A DNA stretch of 64,000 nucleotides, taken from Neodiprion pinetum. Lineage: Eukaryota; Arthropoda; Insecta; Hymenoptera; Diprionidae. Position 1 is the first letter of the stretch. Every line of letters starts with the position of its first letter. Position numbers and translations under genes: made by a program. Shown here piece after piece: positions 50,117 to 61,690 of this stretch. The stretch lies in assembly GCF_021155775.2 (NCBI RefSeq), contig NC_060232.1, forward strand, positions 11,940,251-12,004,250, read 5' to 3'. Below the pieces are notes generated by a model. The model had not been told where the DNA came from, searched no databases, and was given only the letters and a program-made list of their open reading frames with translations.

Positions 50117-50480
50117 TCTGTACCTCGTGGTTCCTGCGCACCAGGTCTGCTACCCGGTGAAACTTGACTTCCAGGACAAGTGCTCCGTAGTTCTTGCGCT
50201 CCAGATCAGCTACCTGGTGGAACTCGACTTCCAGAACAAGTGCTCCGTAGTTTTTGCGCTCCAGATCTGCTACTTAATGAAACTCGACTTCCTGGGCAAG
50301 TGCTCCATGGTTCTTGCGGTCCAGGTTCGCTACCTCGTGAAACTCGACTTCCTGGGCAAGTGCTCCATGGTTCTTGCGGTCCAGGTTCGCTACCTCGTGA
50401 AACTCGACTTCCAGGTTGAGCGCTCCGTAGATCTGGATGTCCAGGTCCTTGACCTGATGACTTTTGACCTTCCGGACTAA
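50117..50480. repeat. 60-bp minisatellite, about 5.5 units
   Basis: The unit is about CTCGACTTCC-AGAACAAGTG-CTCCGTAGTT-CTTGCGCTCC followed by AGATCAGCTACCTGGTGGAA. Because 60 is a multiple of three, frames stay open on both strands (118 and 112 codons), which I take as a by-product. Two adjacent units are identical (from about 50280 to 50400), indicating recent exchange. Confidence 0.9.
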
Positions 50481-51775
50481 TTTTCAAGTTCGCAAGTTTG
50501 ATTATTGAAAACGTTATGTTTTGTACTATCAAACCAATATGCATGCTTTAGATAACATTTTGAATCGGAAAAAAACCGAACGACCAGGATAAACAAATTG
50601 CAATTGGTGAGTGGATGGCATTGTATACATAGGGATACATGACAATAACTTCGTTCAATTAGAGCTAAGTTTGCTGTGCGTAGTGTTTCAAATCTGTCAG
50701 CACTTAGCTGATTGTTCTGTAGTATTTTTTGATGAAATTTAGTGTCATAAAACCGTAATTATACTTACATGGATGTGTAAACGTGATTTGTAGTATTATG
50801 TAGAAAAAATCTTACAGGCAGATTCGGTTTGCGTCACATGCACAAAGGCAGTGTTCATTATGTATACAGTGGAGCAAATACCAGAATTTTTTAGGAAGTA
50901 TCGTGCCTCAGTCTCCCCCACAACTATGTCATCTGGTAAAACACTGACATCGAGTAAGCGAGCGCACGAGCACAAAAACCAGTTACAAAAGGCATTGGAC
51001 CCCGAGCGAGCTTTAGGGAGCAAGTATCTTAAAACTAGTTATTTTTAATTTGGGCACCATTCTATTATCGATGGACTAAAATAACTCAAAAAACCGTGAT
51101 ATATTAACTGTCGAGCTCAAACGTAGAAAGTAACGATTTTTACCAAGAAAATTGTGAACAAAAATGAATGTGATTTAACGTTTTTTTTATGAATCTTTTG
51201 ACTCATCGATGAGAAAAATATATGTCAATACAAAGTAATTTTAGTTTTTACATTTCAGACAAGGATTACGCACTTCATCTTTCCTGCCAATTCGAGATTC
51301 CAGCGGTGAGGCGCTGCAATGGCCTGCTAATAACTTCGCCATTTAGCGACACTTGATGATAGGTAAATTTTTCTGTTACTGTCCAAATGTGAGTTAAGAT
51401 ACGCTCGAAATTTTGAGAAGCTTCGTTAGTAATCTCCCATTCAAAACAAAAACAGCCGACAATCGACACATTCCTTAAAAATTATCGTATTTCATTAATT
51501 GGAAAAAAAAAAATATGTGTACTTTTCCCGTTTTTTCATATGAGAGCATTTAAAGAACCCGGTTTCCACTTTGAACAGACATGAAAGATATTTTTTCTCC
51601 ATCATCTAATATAATTAGTGACCTGTTTTCGGTGTTACTTGAATATTTGACTGCATGATTATTGATTGCTTTCAGTTTTTAACCATTTGTATACGATAAT
51701 AGTACGAAATAAATGATGATAATCGACTATTTTCATGTTAACCAGTAACAAAAAGCTATGTTTCTATTTCTGCAC
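50481..51775. other. No gene recognised
   Basis: AT-rich sequence without recognised genes or repeats. Confidence 0.45.
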
Positions 51776-54115
51776 GGTGAGTACAACATTTCTCTAATAT
51801 CTAATGGCAATTGTAATTATATTTTATCTGAAATTTTTCAAACTTGTCACGTTTACAATGAATTATTTCAATTCATTTTTCGCGTAAGCCCAAATTCAGT
51901 AGCTATGAATGCGCTAATAAAATTTCTATATGATTTTTTATAATTTTCTCATAATCTTCTGGGTAAAATGTGTCAATAAAAAAAATTATATTAACCTTTA
52001 CACGATATTTTTGATGTGTTCTAATTTTTTTGAAAATATTAATTATCATTCCAGGTATAACCAGAGGTGGTTAGCGGTGGTCATTGCAGGTGGTTGACGG
52101 TGGTTGGAGGTGGTCGCAGGTGGACGAGGAGAAAGACGAAGAAGTCGAGGAGAACAAGGTGGACGATGAGGACGAGGATTTGTGGTCGGTGAGTAAAACC
52201 TTTTTATAATATTTGATGACATTTTTAATTATATTTCATCTCAAATATTTCAAATTTGTCATGTTTACAATAAATTATTTGAATTTATTTTTCGCGCGAA
52301 CACATATTCAGTAGCTTCAAATGCGCTGATAAAATTCATTACATATTAAATAATTATATTAATCCGTAGACAATAATTTTGATGTGTTTTTATACTGAAA
52401 ATATTTATTACTATTCCAGGTATAACCAGAAGTGGTTATTGGTGGTTGTTGGAGGTAGTTGGCGGTGGCCGGAGGTGGTCGTAGGTAAGCGAGGGGGAGG
52501 ACGAGGAAGACGAGGAAAATAAGGTGGACAAGGAGGACGAGGATTTGTGCAGGGTGAGTAAAACACTTTTATAATATTTAATGGCAATTGTATTTATATT
52601 TTATCTGAAATATTTCAAACTAGTCATGGTTACATAAAATTATTTCAATTCATTTTCTGCGCAAGTCCAAATTCAGGAGCTATTATTGCGCCAATCAAAT
52701 TTGTTGTATTGTTAATTACTTAATTAATTAATTACATAAATCCTTACACAATATTTTTGATGTGTTTTCATATTGAAAATATTTATTACCATTCCAGGTA
52801 TAACCCGACGTGGTTATCGGTGGTTGTTGGGGGTGGTTGGCGGTGGTTGGTGGTGGTCGGAGGTAGACGAGGTGAGGGACGAAGAAGACGAGAACAATAT
52901 GGACGAGGAGGGCAAAGATTAGTGCTCGGTGAGTTCAACATTATTGTAATATTTAATGGCAATTGTAGTTATATTTGATCTAAAATTTTTCAAATTGTCA
53001 CGTTTACAATAAATTATTTCAATTCATTCTCCGCGCAAGTACAAATTCAGGAGCTACGAATGCGCCAATCGAATTTGTTATATTGTTAATCAATTAATTA
53101 AATAATTACATTAATCCTTACACAATATTTTTGATGTGTTCTTATGCTGAAAATATTTTCACTATTCAAGGTATAACCCGAGGTGGTTCGAGGTGGTTGT
53201 TGGAGGTGGTTGGCGGTGGTTGGAGGTGGTTGCAGCTGATCAGGGAGGAGGACGAAGAAGACGAGGAGAACGAGGATTTCTACATGGTGAGTAAAATATT
53301 TTTATAACATTAAATGGCAATTGTCATTATATTTTATCTACAATTTTTCGATCTTGTCACGTTTACAATTAATTATTTCAATTCATTTTTCGCTCATGCC
53401 CAAATTTAGTGGCTATCAGTGCGTTAGTAAAATTTCTATAATTTTCCATAATTTTCTCATAATCTTCTTAATGAAATTTGTCAATACTAATATTATAACA
53501 ATCCATACACAATATTTTTTATGTGTTCTAATATTTGAAATATTTATTACTATCCCAGGTGTAAGCCGAGGTGGTTATCGGTGGTTGTTGGAGGTGGTTG
53601 GCGGTGGTTGGAGGTGGTCGGAGGTGGTCGGAGGTGGACGAGGAGGAGGACGAGGAAGATGAGGAGAACGAGGATTTCTGCATGGTGAGTAAAATATTTT
53701 TATAACATTAAATGGCAATTGTCATTATATTTTATCTACGATTTTTTAATCTTGTCACGTTTACAATTAATTATTATTTCAATTCATTTTTCGCGCATGC
53801 CCAAATTCAGTAGCTATCAGTGGGCTAGTAAAATTTCTATAATTTTTCATAATTTTCTCATAATCTTCTTAATGAAATTTGTCAATACAAAAATTATAAG
53901 AATCCTTACACAATATTTTTCATGTTTTCTAATACTTAAAATAATTATTGCTAATCTAGGTATAACCCAAGGTGGTTATCGATGGTTACTGGAGGTGGTT
54001 GGCGGTGGCTGGAGGTGTTCGGAGGTGGACGAGGAGGAGAACGAGGAAGACGAGGAAACCAAGGTGGACGAGGATGATGAGGATTTGTGCACTGTGAGTA
54101 TAACATTCTTAAATA
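51776..54115 (+). repeat. Tandem ~375-bp modules shaped like exon plus intron
   Basis: Six full units plus a leading half. Each has a TATTACTATTCCAG-type acceptor, a G-rich block built from GGTGGTTGG and GACGAGGA repeats, a GTGAGTA donor, then ~250 bp of AT-rich sequence with a conserved TTTACAATAAATTATTTCAA core. Exon-like blocks: 52055-52188, 52420-52553, 52798-52928, 53171-53286, 53559-53684 and 53960-54093 (134, 134, 131, 116, 126 and 134 bp). In one frame they read Gly/Trp-rich then Asp/Glu-rich, in another Gly/Arg-rich. Some units contain stops. A single diverged unit follows at 54660-54935, and two more at 61690-62390. Confidence 0.85.
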
Positions 54116-54120
54116 ACGAA

Positions 54121-54340
54121 TAGAGTAGGAGTAGAAGTGGGAATAGGAGTAGGATCACGAGTAGAAGTGGGAATAAGAGTAGGATCAGGAGAAGGTTCAC
54201 AAGTAGGAGTAGGAATAGGATTAGGATCAGGAGTAGGAGTAGGAGTAGGATCAGGGGTAGGAGTAGGAGTACGAAAGGACTAGGATCAGGGGTAGGAGTA
54301 GGAGTAGGAGTAGAAGTTGGAGTTGGAGTGGAAAGGTGAG
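54121..54340. repeat. GGAGTA hexanucleotide microsatellite
   Basis: Imperfect repeats of GGAGTA/GGATCA for ~220 bp. A related tract lies at 54955-55140. Confidence 0.9.
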
Positions 54341-54344
54341 TGGA

Positions 54345-54590
54345 GGGGAGGGAGGAAAGGGAGACGCAACTCCCAAGCTAGGAATGAGCGCACGCGCGCT
54401 GAGGAGCCGGGAGTCCCTCCGAAGTTATGCTTCGGTGGTTCCGGGGAGTCTCTCATCCCGTACCAGAGTGGCCGATGGGTTTTTAGTGGGGGCGGGTCCC
54501 ACACTACCCTGTGTTTCTTGCGTGAAACAGAGGGTGTGCATAAGGCATTTTCCCATCGAGAGACAAAAAAAAAAAAGGATAGGATAGGGT
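54345..54590 (+). mobile_element. Probable 3' fragment of a non-LTR element or SINE with poly-A
   Basis: A GC-rich block (TGAGGAGCCGGGAGTC ... GATGGGTTTTTAGTGGG ... CATAAGGCATTTTCCC) ends in a 12-A tract at 54567-54578, in contrast to the surrounding simple repeats. The layout suggests the 3' tail of a retroposon. The family was not identified. Confidence 0.45.
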
Positions 54591-54659
54591 AGGGTCCACT
54601 CTCCTCCCCGCCCCGCCCACCCCCCTCCCCGCCCCACCTCTCCCCCCTCCCCACACCCC

Positions 54660-54935
54660 GCCAAAATATCTCAAACTTGTCAAGTTTACAATAAATTGTT
54701 TCAATTCATTTTTCACGCAAGCACATATTCAATAGCTATAAACGCGCTAATGAAATTTATTACATATTGATTAAATAATTATTTATAACAATCCTTACAT
54801 AATATTTTTGATGTGTTCTTAGTCTGAGAATATTTATTACTATTCCAGGTATAACCCGAGGTGGTTGGCGGTGGTTGGCGGTGGTCGAGCTGGACGAGTT
54901 GGAGGACGAGGATTCGTGCTCGGTGAGTTTAACAT
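54660..54935 (+). repeat. Diverged seventh module
   Basis: Same order as the main array: AT-rich intron part, CCAG acceptor at 54848, a short 74-bp G-rich block (54849-54922) and a GTGAGT donor. It is separated from the array by microsatellite and retroposon sequence. Confidence 0.8.
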
Positions 54936-54954
54936 TTTGACAATATTTGATGAA

Positions 54955-55190
54955 GTAGAATCAGCATCAGGAGTAGGATCAGGGGAAGATGTAGAAATAG
55001 GAGTAGAAGTAGGAGTAGTGGTAGGAATAGGACTTGGAGTAAGAATATGAGTAGAAGTAGGAATAGTAGGAGTTGGAGTGGGATTAGGAGTAGGAGTAGT
55101 CGGAGTAGGAATAGGAGTAGGAGTAGGAGCAGAAGTAGGTAGGGCGGGGTGGGTCGTGAGAGGGGAGGGGAGGGGTGGGAAGGGGATATT
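54955..55190. repeat. GGAGTA-type microsatellite and G-rich tract
   Basis: Imperfect GGAGTA/GGAATA repeats passing into GGGAGGGG sequence. Confidence 0.85.
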
Positions 55191-57249
55191 ATCATATCAA
55201 GTTATCAGTAATAAGCAATAGCGGGTAAAATATTAGCTTACTTTTGTAAGTATTGATGAATATAGCCTCTATGAATATTCATTGTTGATATATAAGGTCT
55301 GGCAACGTACCTACTTTCTGTAAGAGATGTTGAAGGTTTTCAACATAATTATGTTTCAGTTCTGTGCCCCACCTAGTGATCCACTAGTACATATCCTCCG
55401 ACGTGACATCGCTGTACTACGTATAAAGAAGAAAAGATTTACTAAGATGCAAATTGCTCCTCTCTTCTTGCCATTGAGCTTTCAGCCATTGTTGCGCTGT
55501 GTGTTTAAAATTTAGGACAGTATATAATATAGAATAACAGGTACAGCTACGAATATAGCACTACAATAAATCTTATAGAAATGAGCTCTCATTGAGATTT
55601 CTCTGTATTTATAACTCGACGCGAGAAGGCAAAAATCAATGTAATGCCATCTGTAAGGTAATTGGACTCGTATTTGCACTACGAGAACTCGTTGGGCATT
55701 TTGCGGTGAAGTTTGAAAAATTGTTGTACAAGAAATTAAATAACTATGAAAATGGATAAAAAATATTATTTCTAATTGTGAATGTAGCTAATACAGCTTT
55801 AACCGTATATTGATTATGTTAATGATCTATTGTTACAAGATCGGAATTAGATGAGCTCTCTAAATACTTTTTTCTAGTCTATTAATTTATATCATGTATA
55901 TGTAAATGTATATTTCTTCAGTTTATACAATCACTGCACCAGGATTACCCTTGCCACGTTTTATGGTGCGCTTGTGTAATTTGTATATTATTAACCTTAC
56001 GTTTTACTCTATTTGCGACAAGTTGTGAGTGTTTCTGATTTCTTGGCAATCATTTATCTACATGTATGTGTATATATGTATATGTATACTTATGCATGTG
56101 TATATACATATATACACATGTTTAAAACTAGATTTTTACAATAAACACAGAGGTTTTAGTATTTTCACATACGGATTTCTGTGTATAGGTATACTTGAAC
56201 TAAAATATCCTTATCTCTAATACGGAGTTCTTCGTAATTCGCATTTGTTCATGTAACCCAATGTCCTACATACGATGGCAAAAATCGAGATCCAACTCAA
56301 CTGAGTCTCAAAGCCCTGTTGACATAAAAGCAGCTATTTGATAGAAATTATAGTTTATAGTTTACACAGCCCTTTGCATGATATTTCATTATAAATACAT
56401 ATGTTTCAATGTACTTAGGAATAATGTATCAAATATACAGAGGTCATGTGCAAATAATAAATGAATTCGACCGCAGTTTGATGTATTCATTAGAGCTTTA
56501 ACAATAAATTTAAGCTTTGTTACTTCTTTTATTTTATTATGGATAATCAAAAACATTTCCGACTATTCGTGCTGTGGAAGCATGAGGATTAAACCAAATG
56601 TAGCAAAAGATTAGAAACAGTGTATGTAGAATACGGGTATTTTTCTAATAATGCAAACACGTGCCGCTAGCTTAGTTTTGACATATCTAGAATACCACGC
56701 CTTGCGAATTAGCTTTCCAGACAGAGATGAATGATGAATTTGAAGGACTGCATTATCGTTGTTGAATACTCTATGCCTCGTGGGAAACGAAAATCTTTAA
56801 CGATAAAATTGATGCACCGGATCATCGTCGACTTTAACTTTTGAAATGTCCTACCATTTTCGAACACCTACTACCTCCCCCTGCCACCTCTGACCATCAA
56901 TGGCCACTTTCGACCACCCCCTATCACCTTCTGCCAGCGCCGACCACCTCCTACCATTTCCGAACACCTCCACCCATCCTATTTACCTATATTACTAGAT
57001 TAGCTATGATATGAAAAGAGAAGAATTATTCATTTCGAAATGGGATTCTATTCGACGCGCGCACGACGTATTTCATAACATTGATATTCCGATGTATTCC
57101 ATAACATAAATATTCATAAATATTCCAACAACTTTTCATTTGCTTTCTCGATCTTGGATTTTCGTAGGCATAGAATCGAAACGCTGTTTTAGCTAGTCGC
57201 AAGTGAAGTATCTACGTTGGGTAGAGAAGCTGAATAGTTTTTCGAAAAG
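55191..57249. other. No gene recognised; short inverted relic of the module
   Basis: Mostly unique-looking AT-rich DNA with a TATATGTATAC microsatellite (56060-56120). At 56865-56985 CCACCTCC-type repeats look like a decayed module block in reverse orientation. Confidence 0.5.
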
Positions 57250-57950
57250 TGTTTGAATGGAAAAAAATTCAGAGTAACTGTAATACATCACGGATGCGCC
57301 AATTTTGATTAAGATGAAATGGATTCTCCGTACATGAGACAGTATTTAACGCAGCGTAGTGATTTAAAGACCTAAGAAGGTGACAGGAAGAGAAGGAACG
57401 AGGCTTCTTAACACTTCGAGTGTATTTTAACACACATTTGAAATGTACGAGCAAAATTTTTCATCATCCAACTGTCGCAGAACGGCAGCGTTATCAGCTG
57501 AGCCGTTAACTGAAGGATATATCTTCAGTCAACGGCTGACCATCGAAGGGCCTAGCCGCTTGAGTCTGGAATCGGCAGGAGAGATAAAGTGCGTATTTCT
57601 TGTATGAAATGTGAAAACTAAAATCATTATACATCATATTATATCATCGTACATCATACATCATACATCATACATCATATCATATCATCACACATCATAC
57701 ATCATACATCATACATCATCATACATAGTATCAAAGTTCGAAACCAAATTTCGGATGTCGGATGTCCAGAAAGTGACGTCACCAATTCAAAATCAGCTAG
57801 ACGAATTCCTCAGTCTGGAAACAACCGCGCAGTAGAGCGGACGGATGAGAGTCGCGCTCCGCAAATTTCGAGTACGGGTTCTCAACCTCTCGGATCCCGC
57901 GCTTCGGGTCCGCTACGTATTTCGAGTACCGGGTTCTCAACCTCCCGGAT
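57250..57950. repeat. Leader repeat, copy 2
   Basis: Homologous to 49450-50116. Includes a 15-bp-arm hairpin at 57501-57537 (AGCCGTTAACTGAAG against CTTCAGTCAACGGCT, one mismatch), an ATCATAC microsatellite (57630-57725), and TTTCGAGTACGGGTTCTCAACC twice in diverged form (about 57865 and 57918) just before the satellite. Confidence 0.88.
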
Positions 57951-59509
57951 CTACAATAAATTATTTCAATTCGTTTTTCGCGCAAGCCGAAATTCAGTAG
58001 CTGTCAGTCCGCTAATAAAATTTCTCGACTTCCAGGATAAGCGCTCCGTGGTTCCTGGTTCACGTTTACAATAAATTATTTCAATTCGTTTTTCGCGCAA
58101 GCCGAAATTCAGTAGCTGTCAGTCCGCTAATAAAATTTCTCGACTTCCAGGATAAGCGCTCCGTGGTTCCTGGTTCACGTTTACAATAAATTATTTCAAT
58201 TCGTTTTTCGCGCAAGCCGAAATTCAGTAGCTGTCAGTCCGCTAATAAAATTTCTCGACTTCCAGGATAAGCGCTCCGTGGTTCCTGGTTCACGTTTACA
58301 ATAAATTATTTCAATTCGTTTTTCGCGCAAGCCGAAATTCAGTAGCTGTCAGTCCGCTAATAAAATTTCTCGACTTCCAGGATAAGCGCTCCGTGGTTCC
58401 TGGTTCACGTTTACAATAAATTATTTCAATTCGTTTTTCGCGCAAGCCGAAATTCAGTAGCTGTCAGTCCGCTAATAAAATTTCTCGACTTCCAGGATAA
58501 GCGCTCCGTGGTTCCTGGTTCACGTTTACAATAAATTATTTCAATTCGTTTTTCGCGCAAGCCGAAATTCAGTAGCTGTCAGTCCGCTAATAAAATTTCT
58601 CGACTTCCAGGATAAGCGCTCCGTGGTTCCTGGTTCACGTTTACAATAAATTATTTCAATTCGTTTTTCGCGCAAGCCGAAATTCAGTAGCTGTCAGTCC
58701 GCTAATAAAATTTCTCGACTTCCAGGATAAGCGCTCCGTGGTTCCTGGTTCACGTTTACAATAAATTATTTCAATTCGTTTTTCGCGCAAGCCGAAATTC
58801 AGTAGCTGTCAGTCCGCTAATAAAATTTCTCGACTTCCAGGATAAGCGCTCCGTGGTTCCTGGTTCACGTTTACAATAAATTATTTCAATTCGTTTTTCG
58901 CGCAAGCCGAAATTCAGTAGCTGTCAGTCCGCTAATAAAATTTCTCGACTTCCAGGATAAGCGCTCCGTGGTTCCTGGTTCACGTTTACAATAAATTATT
59001 TCAATTCGTTTTTCGCGCAAGCCGAAATTCAGTAGCTGTCAGTCCGCTAATAAAATTTCTCGACTTCCAGGATAAGCGCTCCGTGGTTCCTGGTTCACGT
59101 TTACAATAAATTATTTCAATTCGTTTTTCGCGCAAGCCGAAATTCAGTAGCTGTCAGTCCGCTAATAAAATTTCTCGACTTCCAGGATAAGCGCTCCGTG
59201 GTTCCTGGTTCACGTTTACAATAAATTATTTCAATTCGTTTTTCGCGCAAGCCGAAATTCAGTAGCTGTCAGTCCGCTAATAAAATTTCTCGACTTCCAG
59301 GATAAGCGCTCCGTGGTTCCTGGTTCACGTTTACAATAAATTATTTCAATTCGTTTTTCGCGCAAGCCGAAATTCAGTAGCTGTCAGTCCGCTAATAAAA
59401 TTTCTCGACTTCCAGGATAAGCGCTCCGTGGTTCCTGTTTCACGTTTACAATAAATTATTTCAATTCGTTTTTCGCGCAAGCCGAAATTCAGTAGCTGTC
59501 AGTCCGCTA
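57951..59509. repeat. 115-bp satellite array 1
   Basis: Thirteen near-identical 115-bp units; CTCGACTTCC recurs at 58024 and every 115 bp to 59404. A partial unit lies at each end. The 13th unit has a diagnostic CCTGTTTCACG in place of CCTGGTTCACG. The array breaks off at the assembly gap. Confidence 0.97.
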
Positions 59510-59609
59510 NNNNNNNNNNNNNNNNNNNNNNNNNNNNNNNNNNNNNNNNNNNNNNNNNNNNNNNNNNNNNNNNNNNNNNNNNNNNNNNNNNNNNNNNNNN
59601 NNNNNNNNN
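59510..59609. other. Assembly gap, 100 N
   Basis: Exactly 100 Ns, the usual placeholder for a gap of unknown size. Sequence after the gap restarts in the middle of the leader repeat. Confidence 0.99.
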
Positions 59610-60097
59610 ATCATCCAACTGTCGCAGAACGGCAGCGTTATCAGCTGAGCCGTTAACTGAAGGATATATCTTCAGTCAACGGCTGACCATCGAAGGGCCT
59701 AGCCGCTTGAGTCTGGAATCGGCAGGAGAGATAAAGTGCGTATTTCTTGTATGAAATGTGAAAACTAAAATCATTATACATCATATTATATCATCGTACA
59801 TCATACATCATACATCATACATCATATCATATCATCACACATCATACATCATACATCATACATCATCATACATAGTATCAAAGTTCGAAACCAAATTTCG
59901 GATGTCGGATGTCCAGAAAGTGACGTCACCAATTCAAAATCAGCTAGACGAATTCCTCAGTCTGGAAACAACCGCGCAGTAGAGCGGACGGATGAGAGTC
60001 GCGCTCCGCAAATTTCGAGTACGGGTTCTCAACCTCTCGGATCCCGCGCTTCGGGTCCGCTACGTATTTCGAGTACCGGGTTCTCAACCTCCCGGAT
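59610..60097. repeat. Leader repeat, copy 3 (probably an assembly duplicate of copy 2)
   Basis: Matches 57463-57950 base for base as far as I compared it, at a constant offset of 2147. This includes the hairpin (59648-59684) and the microsatellite. Confidence 0.9.
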
Positions 60098-61690
60098 CTA
60101 CAATAAATTATTTCAATTCGTTTTTCGCGCAAGCCGAAATTCAGTAGCTGTCAGTCCGCTAATAAAATTTCTCGACTTCCAGGATAAGCGCTCCGTGGTT
60201 CCTGGTTCACGTTTACAATAAATTATTTCAATTCGTTTTTCGCGCAAGCCGAAATTCAGTAGCTGTCAGTCCGCTAATAAAATTTCTCGACTTCCAGGAT
60301 AAGCGCTCCGTGGTTCCTGGTTCACGTTTACAATAAATTATTTCAATTCGTTTTTCGCGCAAGCCGAAATTCAGTAGCTGTCAGTCCGCTAATAAAATTT
60401 CTCGACTTCCAGGATAAGCGCTCCGTGGTTCCTGGTTCACGTTTACAATAAATTATTTCAATTCGTTTTTCGCGCAAGCCGAAATTCAGTAGCTGTCAGT
60501 CCGCTAATAAAATTTCTCGACTTCCAGGATAAGCGCTCCGTGGTTCCTGGTTCACGTTTACAATAAATTATTTCAATTCGTTTTTTCGCGCAAGCCGAAA
60601 TTCAGTAGCTGTCAGTCCGCTAATAAAATTTCTCGACTTCCAGGATAAGCGCTCCGTGGTTCCTGGTTCACGTTTACAATAAATTATTTCAATTCGTTTT
60701 TCGCGCAAGCCGAAATTCAGTAGCTGTCAGTCCGCTAATAAAATTTCTCGACTTCCAGGATAAGCGCTCCGTGGTTCCTGGTTCACGTTTACAATAAATT
60801 ATTTCAATTCGTTTTTCGCGCAAGCCGAAATTCAGTAGCTGTCAGTCCGCTAATAAAATTTCTCGACTTCCAGGATAAGCGCTCCGTGGTTCCTGGTTCA
60901 CGTTTACAATAAATTATTTCAATTCGTTTTTTCGCGCAAGCCGAAATTCAGTAGCTGTCAGTCCGCTAATAAAATTTCTCGACTTCCAGGATAAGCGCTC
61001 CGTGGTTCCTGGTTCACGTTTACAATAAATTATTTCAATTCGTTTTTCGCGCAAGCCGAAATTCAGTAGCTGTCAGTCCGCTAATAAAATTTCTCGACTT
61101 CCAGGATAAGCGCTCCGTGGTTCCTGGTTCACGTTTACAATAAATTATTTCAATTCGTTTTTCGCGCAAGCCGAAATTCAGTAGCTGTCAGTCCGCTAAT
61201 AAAATTTCTCGACTTCCAGGATAAGCGCTCCGTGGTTCCTGGTTCACGTTTACAATAAATTATTTCAATTCGTTTTTCGCGCAAGCCGAAATTCAGTAGC
61301 TGTCAGTCCGCTAATAAAATTTCTCGACTTCCAGGATAAGCGCTCCGTGGTTCCTGGTTCACGTTTACAATAAATTATTTCAATTCGTTTTTCGCGCAAG
61401 CCGAAATTCAGTAGCTGTCAGTCCGCTAATAAAATTTCTCGACTTCCAGGATAAGCGCTCCGTGGTTCCTGGTTCACGTTTACAATAAATTATTTCAATT
61501 CGTTTTTCGCGCAAGCCGAAATTCAGTAGCTGTCAGTCCGCTAATAAAATTTCTCGACTTCCAGGATAAGCGCTCCGTGGTTCCTGTTTCACGTTTACAA
61601 TAAATTATTTCAATTCGTTTTTCGCGCAAGCCGAAATTCAGTAGCTGTCAGTCCGCTAATAAAATTTCTCGACTTCCAGGATAAGCGCTC
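60098..61690. repeat. 115-bp satellite array 2
   Basis: Fourteen units with the same monomer as array 1. Two units carry a six-T variant (near 60583 and 60926). The CCTGTTTCACG variant lies at 61583. The last unit passes at GCGCTCGGTGTGG into the donor side of a 375-bp module. Confidence 0.97.

Noticed and set aside
50127..50480. 118-codon repetitive frame, with a 112-codon frame on the other strand
   Set aside because: The 60-bp period is 20 codons, so a stop-free unit stays open in several frames. There is no sign of selection for protein.
54286..54654. 122-codon minus-strand frame and overlapping plus-strand frames
   Set aside because: They arise from microsatellite and a GC-rich retroposon tail, with no family similarity.
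57611..57835. 74-codon frame repeated at 59758-59982
   Set aside because: It begins in an ATCATAC microsatellite, and the second copy is probably an assembly duplicate.
59610..61658. A genuine higher-order satellite repeat (leader plus array twice)
   Set aside because: Identical variant positions and homopolymer-only length differences on either side of a 100-N gap fit an unmerged contig overlap better.
57951..61690. CRISPR-like appearance of regular repeats
   Set aside because: Units are contiguous 115-bp monomers without unique spacers, in a eukaryotic context. This is satellite DNA.
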